Positions 25,613 through 34,345 of a stretch of 64,000 bases of DNA are shown here, piece by piece. The stretch is from Methanoculleus bourgensis MS2 (lineage in GTDB: Archaea > Halobacteriota > Methanomicrobia > Methanomicrobiales > Methanoculleaceae). The notes below the pieces were generated by a model. That model did not search any database. It was not told the origin of the DNA and saw nothing but the letters and a program-made list of their open reading frames with translations. Each line of letters opens with the position of its first letter. Within the stretch, counting starts at the first letter, position 1. The stretch is from assembly GCF_000304355.2 (NCBI RefSeq), contig NC_018227.2, positions 2,170,001 through 2,234,000 of the forward strand, read 5' to 3'. The translations under genes were made by a program, and so were the position numbers.

Positions 25613-26001
25613 TCAAGCCAGAAGACCGTCACAGAACCGAATGATTCTTTCCGCACCACTGATTGCATCGTCTGCATCCTCCCGGATGAAGTAGTCGGCC
25701 GGCTTCCCCCGGGAAAACCCGTTTGGGTAGCGTGCCGGGATATACAAGCGGTCGAGACTGCGTGCGACTGAAAAGAGGTCGGCAGGGATCTCCCGGCCGG
25801 CTGCCCGGAGACCTTCGAGGAGATCGAGAATGACCCCACGCGAACCGCCCCCAACCTCTGGTAGACGGCCACTATCGCCTTTTCAGCAGCCTGCTCCAAA
25901 ATAAAACAGCCCCACTCAAAGAACCCGGTATCCCGGGCCTGCCCGGCCATAGCGAGGTCCCGCCGCGCCTGATCCATCCAGTCCGCACTCCGCTCAGGCA
26001 T
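25613..26001 (-). pseudogene. HEPN-domain protein with frameshift
   Basis: The ATG at 26001 begins MPERSADWMDQARRDLAMAG, FFEWGCFILEQAAEKAIVAV, YQRLG. Near 25855 the frame changes, and the continuation reads GVILDLLEGLRAAGREIPAD, LYIPARYPNGFSRGKPADYF, then DADDAISGAERIIRF to a stop at 25613. This is the second HEPN-MNT pair in the region with the same domain order (HEPN first), also broken by indels. Confidence 0.7.
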
Positions 26002-26252
26002 ACTGCATGGGGATATAGGGACGCAATTATTTGAATGTAGGGTTACGGATGCCAAAATCGGGGCAGACACCACACCCTTCACCTGCTGCCCCACAAGCGG
26101 CAGGGACCGGTGGGGGAATACTTCGCCGTTACCGAAAGAGAGCGGGAGAGAGACAGGCCCCACCATGAGACGCAGGTACCCGAACGTATATTAACCGGAT
26201 GGGATACAGTGTACCGTAGCACGCCCGAAAACCACGCGGGGATGACCCTGAT

Positions 26253-26378
26253 ATGGCCCAAAAGATCGAGCCGGGTCTCTCTCTGGACGACTCCCGCCGC
26301 CTTGAGGAATACGTGGCAAAACCCGGTATAGGACGGGTGCGTGCCGGCGGAGAGAAACCGGTAAAATCCATACGCTGA
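26253..26378 (+). CDS. Small hypothetical ORF
   Basis: 41 residues, MAQKIEPGLSLDDSRRLEEY then VAKPGIGRVRAGGEKPVKSI and R, with GGGATGA upstream. It is 36 bp before the next gene. Charged and possibly a leader-encoded peptide or gene remnant; no family recognised. Low confidence. Confidence 0.3.
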   Translation: MAQKIEPGLSLDDSRRLEEYVAKPGIGRVRAGGEKPVKSIR

Positions 26379-26414
26379 AATATCCCCGCACCAAACAAGC
26401 GCCCGGTGAGTTCA

Positions 26415-27326
26415 ATGGCAAAAAATCCCCTGCTGAAATACTCCGTTGAGGTTCTCCTCGGAGAGGCAAACCCTGCCGGGGAGCCGTTCTTCCGCAAGAC
26501 CCATCTTTACAAGGCCTTGTTCCTGCTCCACCAGAACCTGAAGGGGCAGGGGGTCGATATCGGGCTGCCCTACTGCTGGTACCTCCACGGCCCCCTCATC
26601 GAGGCGACCACATTTGAAGAGCAGACCGGAACCCCCCTTGCCGGGTACCTGCAGCCCGATGGAGCGACCGCGCCGGTTCGCCACGTTCACGACGAGGGGC
26701 TGATGAACAGGGAAAAGCAGGTGGTTCTCCAGGAGGTCCAAAAGATCCTGAGAAAATACCGGAGCGGGACCTGGTGGGAGGAGGGATACGGTGACAGGCT
26801 AGTTGGGGATGCATACAAACTCGCCCCATTCCGGTATCAGAGAACCTTCAAAAGAGAATACCTGGACTACCTCTCCTCCCTCTCGGGCGAACCGCAACTC
26901 TATGATTATGCGTACGACCGGATCTCCTCAAACACCCTTCAATACCTGGATACACTGGTCAAGCAGTTCCCGGAGAACGAGATGAGCGAGCTCCTCGATA
27001 CCTACCTCGCGTGGGATGATACCGCCCGGCTCTTCGTTGAGATTCGAGATCCGCTCGATACGATCTCAAACCGGTACTGGGAGATCTTCTGCGGTCTCTT
27101 GCGGGTGAGAAAGAACGAAAACGTGCCCGAAGAGATCGTCGAGCGGTGGGAGCGTTCATTCGCACAGGAACTCCCCCTGTACGACCATGAGTTCGAAACC
27201 GCTCACGACGAAGCGCTGGGACGCCTGGAGCAGGATACCCACAATAGCGATATCGATCCAATTGTCCGCCGTCTCATGGCGTACGCGCGCGACGCATACA
27301 TACAGGTTCACCCCAGGGAGTTGTAA
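26415..27326 (+). CDS. Uncharacterised protein, possible Panacea/SocA-like partner of a PIN-like gene
   Basis: 303 residues from the ATG at 26415 (a GTG at 26406 is also in frame). Soluble, with no signal peptide. Residues 25-60, FFRKTHLYKALFLLHQNLKG then LPYCWYLHGPLIEATTFEEQ, resemble the helix plus W/Y..GP layout of the Panacea (SocA/DUF4065) antitoxin domain, which is a structural guess. The rest is alpha-helical and acidic (LVKQFPENEMSELLDTYLAW and similar). It lies 5 bp upstream of a PIN-like gene, as antitoxins do. Neither gene shows damage, in contrast to the surrounding debris. Confidence 0.7.
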   Translation: MAKNPLLKYSVEVLLGEANPAGEPFFRKTHLYKALFLLHQNLKGQGVDIGLPYCWYLHGPLIEATTFEEQTGTPLAGYLQPDGATAPVRHVHDEGLMNREKQVVLQEVQKILRKYRSGTWWEEGYGDRLVGDAYKLAPFRYQRTFKREYLDYLSSLSGEPQLYDYAYDRISSNTLQYLDTLVKQFPENEMSELLDTYLAWDDTARLFVEIRDPLDTISNRYWEIFCGLLRVRKNENVPEEIVERWERSFAQELPLYDHEFETAHDEALGRLEQDTHNSDIDPIVRRLMAYARDAYIQVHPREL

Positions 27327-27331
27327 GACAT

Positions 27332-27985
27332 TTGCCGTATTTTCTTGACTCAAACGTTATTATCGGCTACATCTTTCATACGACCGATCACTGGGGCAGG
27401 GCCGCTGTTTTGGCATTCGAAGACCCTGAGCCCAACCACTCCGGCTTCGCCGTCCAGCGTGAATGCTTCGGGTTGTGCGATACCGGCACGGGAAAGGTCA
27501 GGACCATTCAAAAGACTGTTGTACGCGCACTGCGGCGCGTGATCTATAACCTGAAGAGAGGCCGGACCCTCAGTCAGATCGCCACCAATTTTGATGGTGA
27601 CGACCACTTTCGAGAGATTCTTGCAGAGATCAGGGTGGTTGCAACAGGCAAACCGAACCGGACGACCGATGCCGTGGTGTTCGAATCTCTGCAGGCCTTT
27701 GAAGTCGAGGTCATCCGACGGCAGGAGGCTGTGAAGAACAACTGTTCATGGCACAGGCGGATCGCTTATTACCCGGAGATCTCCGCGGTTCTCAATCGGG
27801 ATATCTCCGATGGTGATGACGTCACGGTGGTCCTTGACGCGCACGATATCGCTCTGACCGTTCCTGACCTTGCTTATGTCTCCGGCGACTACAACCACAT
27901 CGTCCGCCACACCGACACGATTCTGGCTCATACGCGGATCGTGAGGGTGCTTCCTCTGGGACGGTTCCTGCCCGGGTCGTCCTGA
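27332..27985 (+). CDS. PIN-domain-like nuclease candidate
   Basis: 217 residues, TTG start at 27332, 5 bp after the preceding stop and near GGGAG. The N-terminus PYFLDSNVIIGYIFHTTDHW has the first PIN Asp (LDSNV) and a typical first helix. The C-terminal part VVLDAHDIALTVPDLAYVSG with DYNHIV supplies further acidic residues, as in PIN domains that end DxxIAxxA...SGDxDF. A long insert (about residues 50-150) makes it larger than VapC (about 130). Likely an RNase acting with the upstream gene. Confidence 0.7.
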   Translation: MPYFLDSNVIIGYIFHTTDHWGRAAVLAFEDPEPNHSGFAVQRECFGLCDTGTGKVRTIQKTVVRALRRVIYNLKRGRTLSQIATNFDGDDHFREILAEIRVVATGKPNRTTDAVVFESLQAFEVEVIRRQEAVKNNCSWHRRIAYYPEISAVLNRDISDGDDVTVVLDAHDIALTVPDLAYVSGDYNHIVRHTDTILAHTRIVRVLPLGRFLPGSS

Positions 27986-28260
27986 ACTGCAGTCTCGGCC
28001 GCATCGAAGCAGGTCCAGTCGCCCGCAAACCCCTCAAACATCCGGCATAGGAACAGATGGCGGCGCGGAGAGCCTCAGTGCATCGATTCCGAATTACCGG
28101 GCCCTGTTGAACCCCTGTGCCGGGCTGCGCACCTCGCTCTCCCGCAAATGACAAACCCGGGAGATCATCTGCAGAACGCGCGGCAAACCCCGCCGCCCCC
28201 AAAACCCGGCGACAAAAATTCCAATACCATTATTTGCCGCAATGGAGAATATACGGTAGG

Positions 28261-28527
28261 ATGGCAAGTGCGAAGAAGTATTATGCGGCGGCCGTACTTG
28301 CAGTCTGGCTCATCATCGTCACATTCTTCATGATCCTCAACCGCACCCTCGACCTCGAGGTCTTCTTTGTCCTCTCCCTCATCGGCCTCCTCGTCGTCGC
28401 GGTCCTCATCGACGGAGCCTTCTCGCGGCCGCGCTACATGCGGTATATCGGCTACCTCATCGCCGCAGGGGTTGCCCTCTTCGCCTACATCGTCGTAGAA
28501 AAAATCCTGGAGATCATTGCCGCATGA
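28261..28527 (+). CDS. Small membrane protein of the MoxR locus
   Basis: 88 residues from the ATG at 28261, with three hydrophobic helices: AAAVLAVWLIIVTFFMIL, VFFVLSLIGLLVVAVLI and YIGYLIAAGVALFAYIVV. Positively charged loop residues (SRPRYMRY) lie between helices 2 and 3. The stop overlaps the next ATG by 4 bp, so it belongs to the following operon. No catalytic motif is visible; function unknown. Confidence 0.75.
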   Translation: MASAKKYYAAAVLAVWLIIVTFFMILNRTLDLEVFFVLSLIGLLVVAVLIDGAFSRPRYMRYIGYLIAAGVALFAYIVVEKILEIIAA

Positions 28528-30122
28528 GACCCCGGGTATCGCATATCATTCTCGTGGCCGCAGCCCTCGCAGCGCTCATCATCCTCGGAGCCCACGCAAC
28601 CACCCCGGTCCTCTATACGGCAGAGAACACATCGACCGCCGCCCACGCCGACCCAGAAACCGTCCTGAAACGCTCCCCCGGCAACGCCGCAGCTCTCATC
28701 CCCCTGATGGACGAACTCCTGGGCCAGACCGGAACCCTCGCCCTCACCATCAAGGTCAAGGACTACGAGAGCGCCGAGCGGGACCTCGCCCGCTACACCG
28801 AACTCTCAGGCCAGTTCAGCAACCTCGTCGTCAAACTGGACGTCTCGGAGACCGACATCGGCGAGTTCCAGCAGAAGACCCGGGCGAACCAGGAATCACT
28901 CACGGCCCTCCTCAACGACTCCCGGCGGTTCGACGAATTACAAAGGCTCGAGATCGAGGTAGAGGACGACGACGGCCAGCGCATGGCCATCGCCTACGAA
29001 GGAGAGGCTCTGCGGCAGAAGATGCAGAAGACCTTCTCCGCCTATCGGGAGAGAGAACCCGCGGTGACCCGGATCGCCCAAAACTACGACGTCAACACCA
29101 CCCCCTACCGGGAGAGCGTCGAGCACTTCGCCGAGGTCGCCGACGCCGCGGATGACTGGCGGGAGAAGACCGGCGGCGATACACCCCTCTCCCCCCTCAG
29201 CATAGGGCTCACCCCAACCGAGGGCTACTACGGAGACGAGATCTGGATCGCCGGGACCTGCGCCGACGCCCTCCCCGGGACCCCGGTTGAGATCTACGTC
29301 GACAGCAGGCTCGCCGGGAACGCCACCCTCGATAGCGAAGGGTGGTACGCCTACCCCTACCGGGTCGGCAGGCTCCTTGCCGGGCCGCACCTCGTCTACG
29401 CGACCGCAGACAACCTCTACTCCGGGGTCAGGACATTCACCGCCCTCCCGGGGAACACCACCCTCACCCTCGCCCTCGCGGAGGTGAACCGGACGACCGT
29501 CGCCTGCACCGGGACCCTTAAGACCGGCGACCGGGCGGTCACGGACGCCCCGGTCCTCCTCAGGGTCGACACCACCACCCTTGTCGGGACCGAAACCGAC
29601 AACAACGGGACCTACGCGGCAAACATCACCCTCCCGGCAGGAAAACACACCATCAAGGCTGAGTTCCACGCCGCAGGCTACCCCCTCAACTACTCGGAGA
29701 GCGAGACCAGGACGATCAGCACCAGGGGCGAACTCCCCTCCCTGCTCCCCATCATCGCCGCACTCGCAGCCCTCCTCGGCACCGGGTGGTACCTCAGGCG
29801 GCGGCACCAGGGGAAGGTCCCGGCGAGGGCACCGCCGGAGACCGTCTGGGAGGAGGAACCACTGGTGGAGGAGAGAGAGATCCCGCCGGTCGAGATCGGT
29901 GACCTCCCGCCCCGGGAGGCAGCCACCCTCCTCTTCCGCGCGCTCCGGGCCAGGCTCGGCATCCCGGAGACAAAGACCCCGCGGAACTGCGCCCGCATCG
30001 CCCCCGACCACGCCGCGTTCTTCGAGCGCTACGAGTTGATCCGGTACGCGGGAGAGGTCCCCACAGAAGAAGAACTCCAGTGGATGAAAAAAGAAGCCCG
30101 GGGTGATGAGCATGCAGCGTGA
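28524..30122 (+). CDS. Membrane-anchored Ig-like protein with DUF4129-like C-terminus
   Basis: 532 residues. An N-terminal signal or anchor helix (HIILVAAALAALIILGAHAT) is followed by a helical extracytoplasmic region (about 45-220). Ig-like/carboxypeptidase-regulatory repeats come next (about 228-410; GYYGDEIWIAGTCADALPGT, TTLVGTETDNNGTYAANITL), then a membrane helix (LLPIIAALAALLGTGWYLRR). The cytoplasmic tail (about 470-525; AATLLFRALRARLGIP, TPRNCARIAP, FERYELIRYAGEVPTEEEL) matches DUF4129 of MoxR-linked proteins. It overlaps the next gene by about 20 bp. Predicted component of a MoxR-assisted envelope assembly or maturation complex. Confidence 0.82.
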   Translation: MRPRVSHIILVAAALAALIILGAHATTPVLYTAENTSTAAHADPETVLKRSPGNAAALIPLMDELLGQTGTLALTIKVKDYESAERDLARYTELSGQFSNLVVKLDVSETDIGEFQQKTRANQESLTALLNDSRRFDELQRLEIEVEDDDGQRMAIAYEGEALRQKMQKTFSAYREREPAVTRIAQNYDVNTTPYRESVEHFAEVADAADDWREKTGGDTPLSPLSIGLTPTEGYYGDEIWIAGTCADALPGTPVEIYVDSRLAGNATLDSEGWYAYPYRVGRLLAGPHLVYATADNLYSGVRTFTALPGNTTLTLALAEVNRTTVACTGTLKTGDRAVTDAPVLLRVDTTTLVGTETDNNGTYAANITLPAGKHTIKAEFHAAGYPLNYSESETRTISTRGELPSLLPIIAALAALLGTGWYLRRRHQGKVPARAPPETVWEEEPLVEEREIPPVEIGDLPPREAATLLFRALRARLGIPETKTPRNCARIAPDHAAFFERYELIRYAGEVPTEEELQWMKKEARGDEHAA

Positions 30123-30918
30123 GGCCTGGGCGGTCCTCATCCTCCTCCTCATCGCCACCGGTGCGGTCTATGCCCACGCAACCACCACCACTGAGGAGTA
30201 CAGCCGCCACAACACCGGCTGGAACGGCACATCAAACCTCGCCGCAGGGGAGATCCACAACCTTGCGGACCTCACCCCCGGCGCGACCCTCCTCATCCTC
30301 GCACCCGACAAACCCTTCACGCGAGAAGAGGTCGGCTACCTCCGGGCGTTCCTCAACAGCGGCGGCAACGTCATCCTCGCCGACGAGGAGGGCGCCGCAA
30401 ACACCCTCCTCGCCGACCTCGGGAGCAGAATACGGATCCAGCCCGGGAACCTCTCAAGCCTCGAGCGGGACCACGCTGATCCCGGGCTCTTCCGCGTCCA
30501 GGTCACCGGGAACGCCACCCTCTTTGCCGGGATCGAGACCATCCTGGTCAACCGGCCGGCAGAGGTGACCGGCGGCGAGCCCCTCCTTGAGGCGCCACCC
30601 CTCACCTGGGAAGACACAGACGGCGACGGCCGGGTCAGCGACGGCGAGACCTTCAGGAGAACAGCCGTCTGCGCGAGCGAAGGCAACCTCATCGTCCTTG
30701 GCGACCCAAGCCTCTTCATCAACGCCATGCTCCCCGCAAACCCGGGGTTCATCGAGAACCTCACGGTCCTCATCGACGCCGCCCACAGCAGGACCGGCAC
30801 CAAAAACCCGATCATCAACACCCTGACATGGATCAGAGAGACGCCACCGGCCGGGGCCGCGTTTGCCGCCCTCGCCATCCTGCCCGTGGCCTATCACTTT
30901 GGGAGGAAGAGAGAATGA
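30106..30918 (+). CDS. DUF4350-like membrane protein
   Basis: 270 residues (starts at 30103 GTG, 30106 ATG or 30112 ATG are all in frame). An N-terminal signal/anchor (VLILLLIATGAVYAHA) precedes a GATase-like extracellular domain: TLLILAPDKPFTREEVGYLR, AFLNSGGNVILADEEGAANT, NLIVLGDPSLFINAMLP. A C-terminal helix (AAFAALAILPVAYHFGRKRE) ends the protein. This is the DUF4350 pattern linked to MoxR/DUF58/DUF4129 clusters. It overlaps its neighbours at both ends, the MoxR gene by ATGA. Confidence 0.8.
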   Translation: MSMQREAWAVLILLLIATGAVYAHATTTTEEYSRHNTGWNGTSNLAAGEIHNLADLTPGATLLILAPDKPFTREEVGYLRAFLNSGGNVILADEEGAANTLLADLGSRIRIQPGNLSSLERDHADPGLFRVQVTGNATLFAGIETILVNRPAEVTGGEPLLEAPPLTWEDTDGDGRVSDGETFRRTAVCASEGNLIVLGDPSLFINAMLPANPGFIENLTVLIDAAHSRTGTKNPIINTLTWIRETPPAGAAFAALAILPVAYHFGRKRE

Positions 30919-31886
30919 GTGACAACCTAACCGAGCGTATCGAAGCGGTCAAAAACGCCTACGAAGATATCGCGCTTGTCGTCCAGCAACTCGTGGTCGG
31001 CAACCAGCCCCTCATCGAGGAGATCTTCATCAGCATGATCAGCGGCGGCAACCTCCTCATAGAAGGGGTCCCGGGAACCGCCAAGACCACCATCTGCAAG
31101 GTCATCGCGCGCCTGATAGACTACGACTTCAAGCGGGTCCAGGGAGCCGTGGATACCCAACCGGCGGACATCATCGGCGTCCGGGTCTACGACCGGAACA
31201 TGAACGAGTTTGTCCTCCAGAGAGGACCCATCTTCACGAACTTCCTGATGGTCGACGAGATCAACCGCCTCACCCCGAGAACCCAGAGCGCGCTCCTTGA
31301 GGCCATGAGCGAAGGCCAGGCGACGATCGACGGGGTCACCTACCCGCTCGCCGACCCCTACTTCGTCATCGCCACCCAGAACCCCTACGAGTTTGAGGGG
31401 ACCTTCCCCCTCATCGAGGCCCAGCGCGACCGGTTCATGTTCAGCGCCATCCTCACCCACCTCGACGCAGAGAACGAACTCGAGGTCCTGCGGCGGGAGC
31501 GTTCCGGGGAGCTGGACTGGAAGGTCTACCGGGACCGGATCACCCCCATCCTCGGGCCTGAAGATACCAGGGCCATGGCCGCGACCGTCCGGGAGGTCAG
31601 GGTCGACGAGACGGTCCTTGAGTACATGCGCGACATTGTCCTTGCCACGCGCGCCCACGGTGATATCAGGCTCGGCGCAAGTTCCCGGTCCTCCATATCG
31701 TTCCTCAGGGGCTCGATGGCCCGGGCGGCCATCAAAGGCCGGACCTACGTCATCCCCGACGACGTCCGGGCCCTCGCCCTCCCGGTCCTGCGCCACCGCC
31801 TCCTCCTCACCCGGGAGGCCGCGATCACCGGGGTCACCCCTGATGCGGTCATCGCCGGGATCCTCGAGAGCGTCGGGGTGTCATAG
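30915..31886 (+). CDS. MoxR-family AAA+ ATPase
   Basis: 323 residues from the ATG at 30915, which overlaps the previous stop. Walker A is LIEGVPGTAKTTIC, Walker B is FLMVDEINRLTPRTQ, sensor 1 lies in VIATQNPYEFEGTFPLIEAQ with the RDRF arginine region, and the C-terminal lid carries ALPVLRHRLLLT. MoxR ATPases act as chaperones for insertion or metal loading of partner proteins, usually with a DUF58/VWA partner; here the DUF58 gene follows. The nearby membrane proteins suggest an envelope task. Length and motifs are complete. Confidence 0.93.
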   Translation: MSDNLTERIEAVKNAYEDIALVVQQLVVGNQPLIEEIFISMISGGNLLIEGVPGTAKTTICKVIARLIDYDFKRVQGAVDTQPADIIGVRVYDRNMNEFVLQRGPIFTNFLMVDEINRLTPRTQSALLEAMSEGQATIDGVTYPLADPYFVIATQNPYEFEGTFPLIEAQRDRFMFSAILTHLDAENELEVLRRERSGELDWKVYRDRITPILGPEDTRAMAATVREVRVDETVLEYMRDIVLATRAHGDIRLGASSRSSISFLRGSMARAAIKGRTYVIPDDVRALALPVLRHRLLLTREAAITGVTPDAVIAGILESVGVS

Positions 31887-31995
31887 TGGGCCATGTCACC
31901 GTGTCATGTGGGTCCTGGTGCAGATCGCCGCCTCCCGCGTTGCCGCGAAGGGGCAGTACCCCCACAGGAATCAAGGCTTCGCGGCAACGCGCAAA
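31884..31995. repeat. Palindromic MITE-like element, copy 1
   Basis: Fills the gap between the MoxR and DUF58 genes. It contains GTGGGTCCTGGTGCAGATC, shared with copies at 36.65 and 37.1 kb, and a 14-bp perfect inverted repeat, GCGTTGCCGCGAAG at 31937-31950 with its complement at 31977-31990. The element would interrupt an otherwise gap-free operon and could form a strong RNA hairpin. Confidence 0.7.
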
Positions 31996-32028
31996 ACAAC
32001 TCCATGAGAGCCGCCCCGGAGCACCGGT

Positions 32029-33267
32029 ATGATCAGACCGACCAGGATGGCCGGCGGAGTCGCGGCACTCGCCCTCGCCCTCACCGTCACGGCGCTCCTC
32101 ATCGCAAGCCCCGCCGCCGCCCTTGCCGCAGGCTCCCTCGCGATCTTCCTCCTCTGGCGGGGCTGGCGGTTCGAGCGCGACCTGGCCGCCGTCGCCGCCT
32201 CCCTCACCGTCAACCGTGCGGTCGACCGGACGATCCTCAGGCAGGGCGCGGCAACGACCGTCCGGGTGACGACCACCCTCACCCTCCTGCCCGGGATGGA
32301 GGTCAGGATCCGCGACGTCCCGCCGGCGGTCGCGGCGGGCGAGGCTCCCCTCTGCAGGCCGGGGGAGACCGCGACCTACACCCTCAGGCTCATGGCCCCC
32401 GGCAGGACCATGTTCGGCGGGGTCATCCTCGAAGCGAACGACGCCTTCTTCTCCCGGGCTCTCCTCGTCAGCCGCCTCAACGCCCCGTCCCTCCAGGTCT
32501 TCCCGGCCGGGACCACAGCGACCGGCGGCGGAAGAGGGGCAGGCGTGGGCGAGACCGAGATAGACCGGAAGACCACCCTCGACGGCCAGAGCGTTCGCGG
32601 GTTCCGGCCCTACCAGTCCGGGGACGACCCCGGGTCAATAGACTGGAAGGTCTCGGCAAAACGCGGCACCCTCCATATACGGCAGCTGACCGGACTTGAG
32701 GGCGGGACCCCCCTCATCGTCGTCGACCTCCCGGCCCGGGACGGGGACCCGACGACCTTCGCCCGGTTCTCGATGGCGGTCTCGGGCGCCGTGGAAGGCG
32801 CGATCCGGTCCCGCGACGGCTGCTCCCTCCTGGTCGTCACCAGCGGGGAGGTCGTGCGGTTCATCCCCAAAACCCGGGACCTCAGGGAAGCCCTCCAGGC
32901 CCTCGGCGGGCTTGCCCCGGTCGAGCCCCGCAATCCCCTCTACCGGGCGCCGGGACCGGCCGTCCTTGCCGCACGGGCCCGACTCCCCGCCGGTTCAGGG
33001 GACCGGGAGAAGGCCTGCCTCGCACGACTCGGCGGTGTGCTCGCATCCTTTGCCCGCGAGAGCAGATCGCCCTTCACCGCTGCGATTGCAGCGGCCCTCA
33101 CCCGGGTGGAGGCGACCGAGGTCCGCCTCTACACCCTCGCCAGGGGCGACGGGAGCCACATCGTCCAGGTCATCCACCAGGCAAAGGCCCTGGGGATGCG
33201 GGTCGTCGCAAGCGCACCGGACGGCGCCCCCATCCTCCCGGGAGTCGACGCTGTGGAGGTGATCTGA
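32029..33267 (+). CDS. DUF58 (MoxR-associated) protein
   Basis: 412 residues. Two N-terminal hydrophobic helices (AALALALTVTALLIASPAAA; LAAGSLAIFLLWRGW) are followed by a beta domain and the DUF58 signature RGFRPYQSGDDPGSIDWKVS (about residues 195-215). A vWA-like region (PLIVVDLPARDGD, SLLVVTSG) comes next. It is the usual partner of MoxR and should sit in the membrane facing the cytoplasm. It starts 142 bp after the MoxR stop because a repeat element lies between; its stop overlaps the next ATG by one base. Confidence 0.88.
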   Translation: MIRPTRMAGGVAALALALTVTALLIASPAAALAAGSLAIFLLWRGWRFERDLAAVAASLTVNRAVDRTILRQGAATTVRVTTTLTLLPGMEVRIRDVPPAVAAGEAPLCRPGETATYTLRLMAPGRTMFGGVILEANDAFFSRALLVSRLNAPSLQVFPAGTTATGGGRGAGVGETEIDRKTTLDGQSVRGFRPYQSGDDPGSIDWKVSAKRGTLHIRQLTGLEGGTPLIVVDLPARDGDPTTFARFSMAVSGAVEGAIRSRDGCSLLVVTSGEVVRFIPKTRDLREALQALGGLAPVEPRNPLYRAPGPAVLAARARLPAGSGDREKACLARLGGVLASFARESRSPFTAAIAAALTRVEATEVRLYTLARGDGSHIVQVIHQAKALGMRVVASAPDGAPILPGVDAVEVI

Positions 33268-33557
33268 TGACCGACCGGCGGTTCCTCCTCCTCTGCGCGG
33301 GCGAAGTCCTGGTCGTCGCCGCAGGCAACCTCGCAGCGGCGCTCATCCTCCAGGTGATCGTCCTCGGTGCGTTCCTCGATGACCGGCGGGGCTACTGGGC
33401 CTTCATACCGGCCGCCGCCCTCTACGCTGCGGTCATTGCGGCGAGCGGCACCATCCTCCTCCCGCTGCTCGCCCTCGCGGCCGCCCTCGGGTGCGGTTAC
33501 CTCGCTCTCACCCTCCAGGACTACCGGCTCACCCTCCGGGCAGGAGGAGAGGCATGA
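33267..33557 (+). CDS. Small membrane protein of the MoxR locus
   Basis: 96 residues with three hydrophobic helices: LLLCAGEVLVVAAGNLAAAL, YWAFIPAAALYAAVIAAS and TILLPLLALAAALGCGYLAL. It overlaps DUF58 by one base (TGATG) and the next gene by 4 bp. It has no recognisable motif, so it is probably an accessory subunit of the MoxR-DUF58 membrane complex. Confidence 0.78.
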   Translation: MTDRRFLLLCAGEVLVVAAGNLAAALILQVIVLGAFLDDRRGYWAFIPAAALYAAVIAASGTILLPLLALAAALGCGYLALTLQDYRLTLRAGGEA

Positions 33558-34345
33558 GGGCAAACAGCCCCTACCGGGGAGCATTTCTCCTCATCATCGC
33601 GGCTGCAGCCCTCCTCGTCATCGCGGCCATAACCGGCCGGGGGGACATCACCACCGCGACCCTCGTCCTCGCGGGCGCGGCCTGTTTCATCACCGGGGTC
33701 TTCTTCCTCGCGCTCCACAAGGGCGAACCCCTCGACCCGGACCTCGTCGCCCTCCTCCCGGCCCAGGGGACCATCGGTATCGCGACCCTCTGCGCCGACC
33801 TCGGGGTCCAGGGCGACGGCCGGTTCATCCCAAACGGAGAAACGGTCATCGAGGTCATCCCGGTCGCAGACGCCCTCCCGGAGAACCCCAATGACGACTA
33901 CTCCTTCATCACCGCGGGCGGCGCATGCGCTGTCCGGCTCACCCCGACCTGCGCCCCGCTCCTCGCACACCTCCAGGAGAAGCACGCCCTCGAGGTCCCG
34001 GGGGAGGACGAAGCCCTCCTCGCCTGCATCACCGAGGTCTGCGACGACCTCCTCGAGATCGCAGAGAAGACCGAAGCGGTACGAGACGGCGAGAACATCA
34101 TCGTCACCCTCCACGGCTACCGGCTCCTCCCCGGCTGCCGGGCGGTCAGGGCGGCCTCACCGAAGTGCTGCACCATGGTCGGCTGCCCGGTCTGCAGCCT
34201 CATCGCCGCGATCACGGCGCTCGGGACAGGGACACCGACGAAGCTCGAGCACATCAGTGTCGACGAAAAAAGAGGGGTTCTCCGGGTGATCGTTAGACCG
34301 GACGGACCCGGACCCAGAGGTGCAGGTCCCGGTAACTTGCGTTGA
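33554..34345 (+). CDS. Membrane protein with cytoplasmic domain, MoxR locus
   Basis: 263 residues from the ATG at 33554 after GGAGGAGAGGC. Two helices (GAFLLIIAAAALLVIAAI; LVLAGAACFITGVFFLAL) are followed by a soluble alpha/beta domain of about 200 residues. Several cysteines occur near its end (SPKCCTMVGCPVCSLIAAIT), which could bind a metal. A homologous type is common in archaeal MoxR clusters, but I cannot name a characterised family. The last 53 bp overlap the 3' end of the convergent DUF1616 gene. Confidence 0.78.
   Translation: MRANSPYRGAFLLIIAAAALLVIAAITGRGDITTATLVLAGAACFITGVFFLALHKGEPLDPDLVALLPAQGTIGIATLCADLGVQGDGRFIPNGETVIEVIPVADALPENPNDDYSFITAGGACAVRLTPTCAPLLAHLQEKHALEVPGEDEALLACITEVCDDLLEIAEKTEAVRDGENIIVTLHGYRLLPGCRAVRAASPKCCTMVGCPVCSLIAAITALGTGTPTKLEHISVDEKRGVLRVIVRPDGPGPRGAGPGNLR

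Noticed and set aside
28938-30158. 406-codon minus frame opposite the DUF4129-like gene
   Set aside because: Gly/Val/Asp-rich low-complexity shadow; the sense strand has signal peptide, domains and overlapping start/stop junctions.
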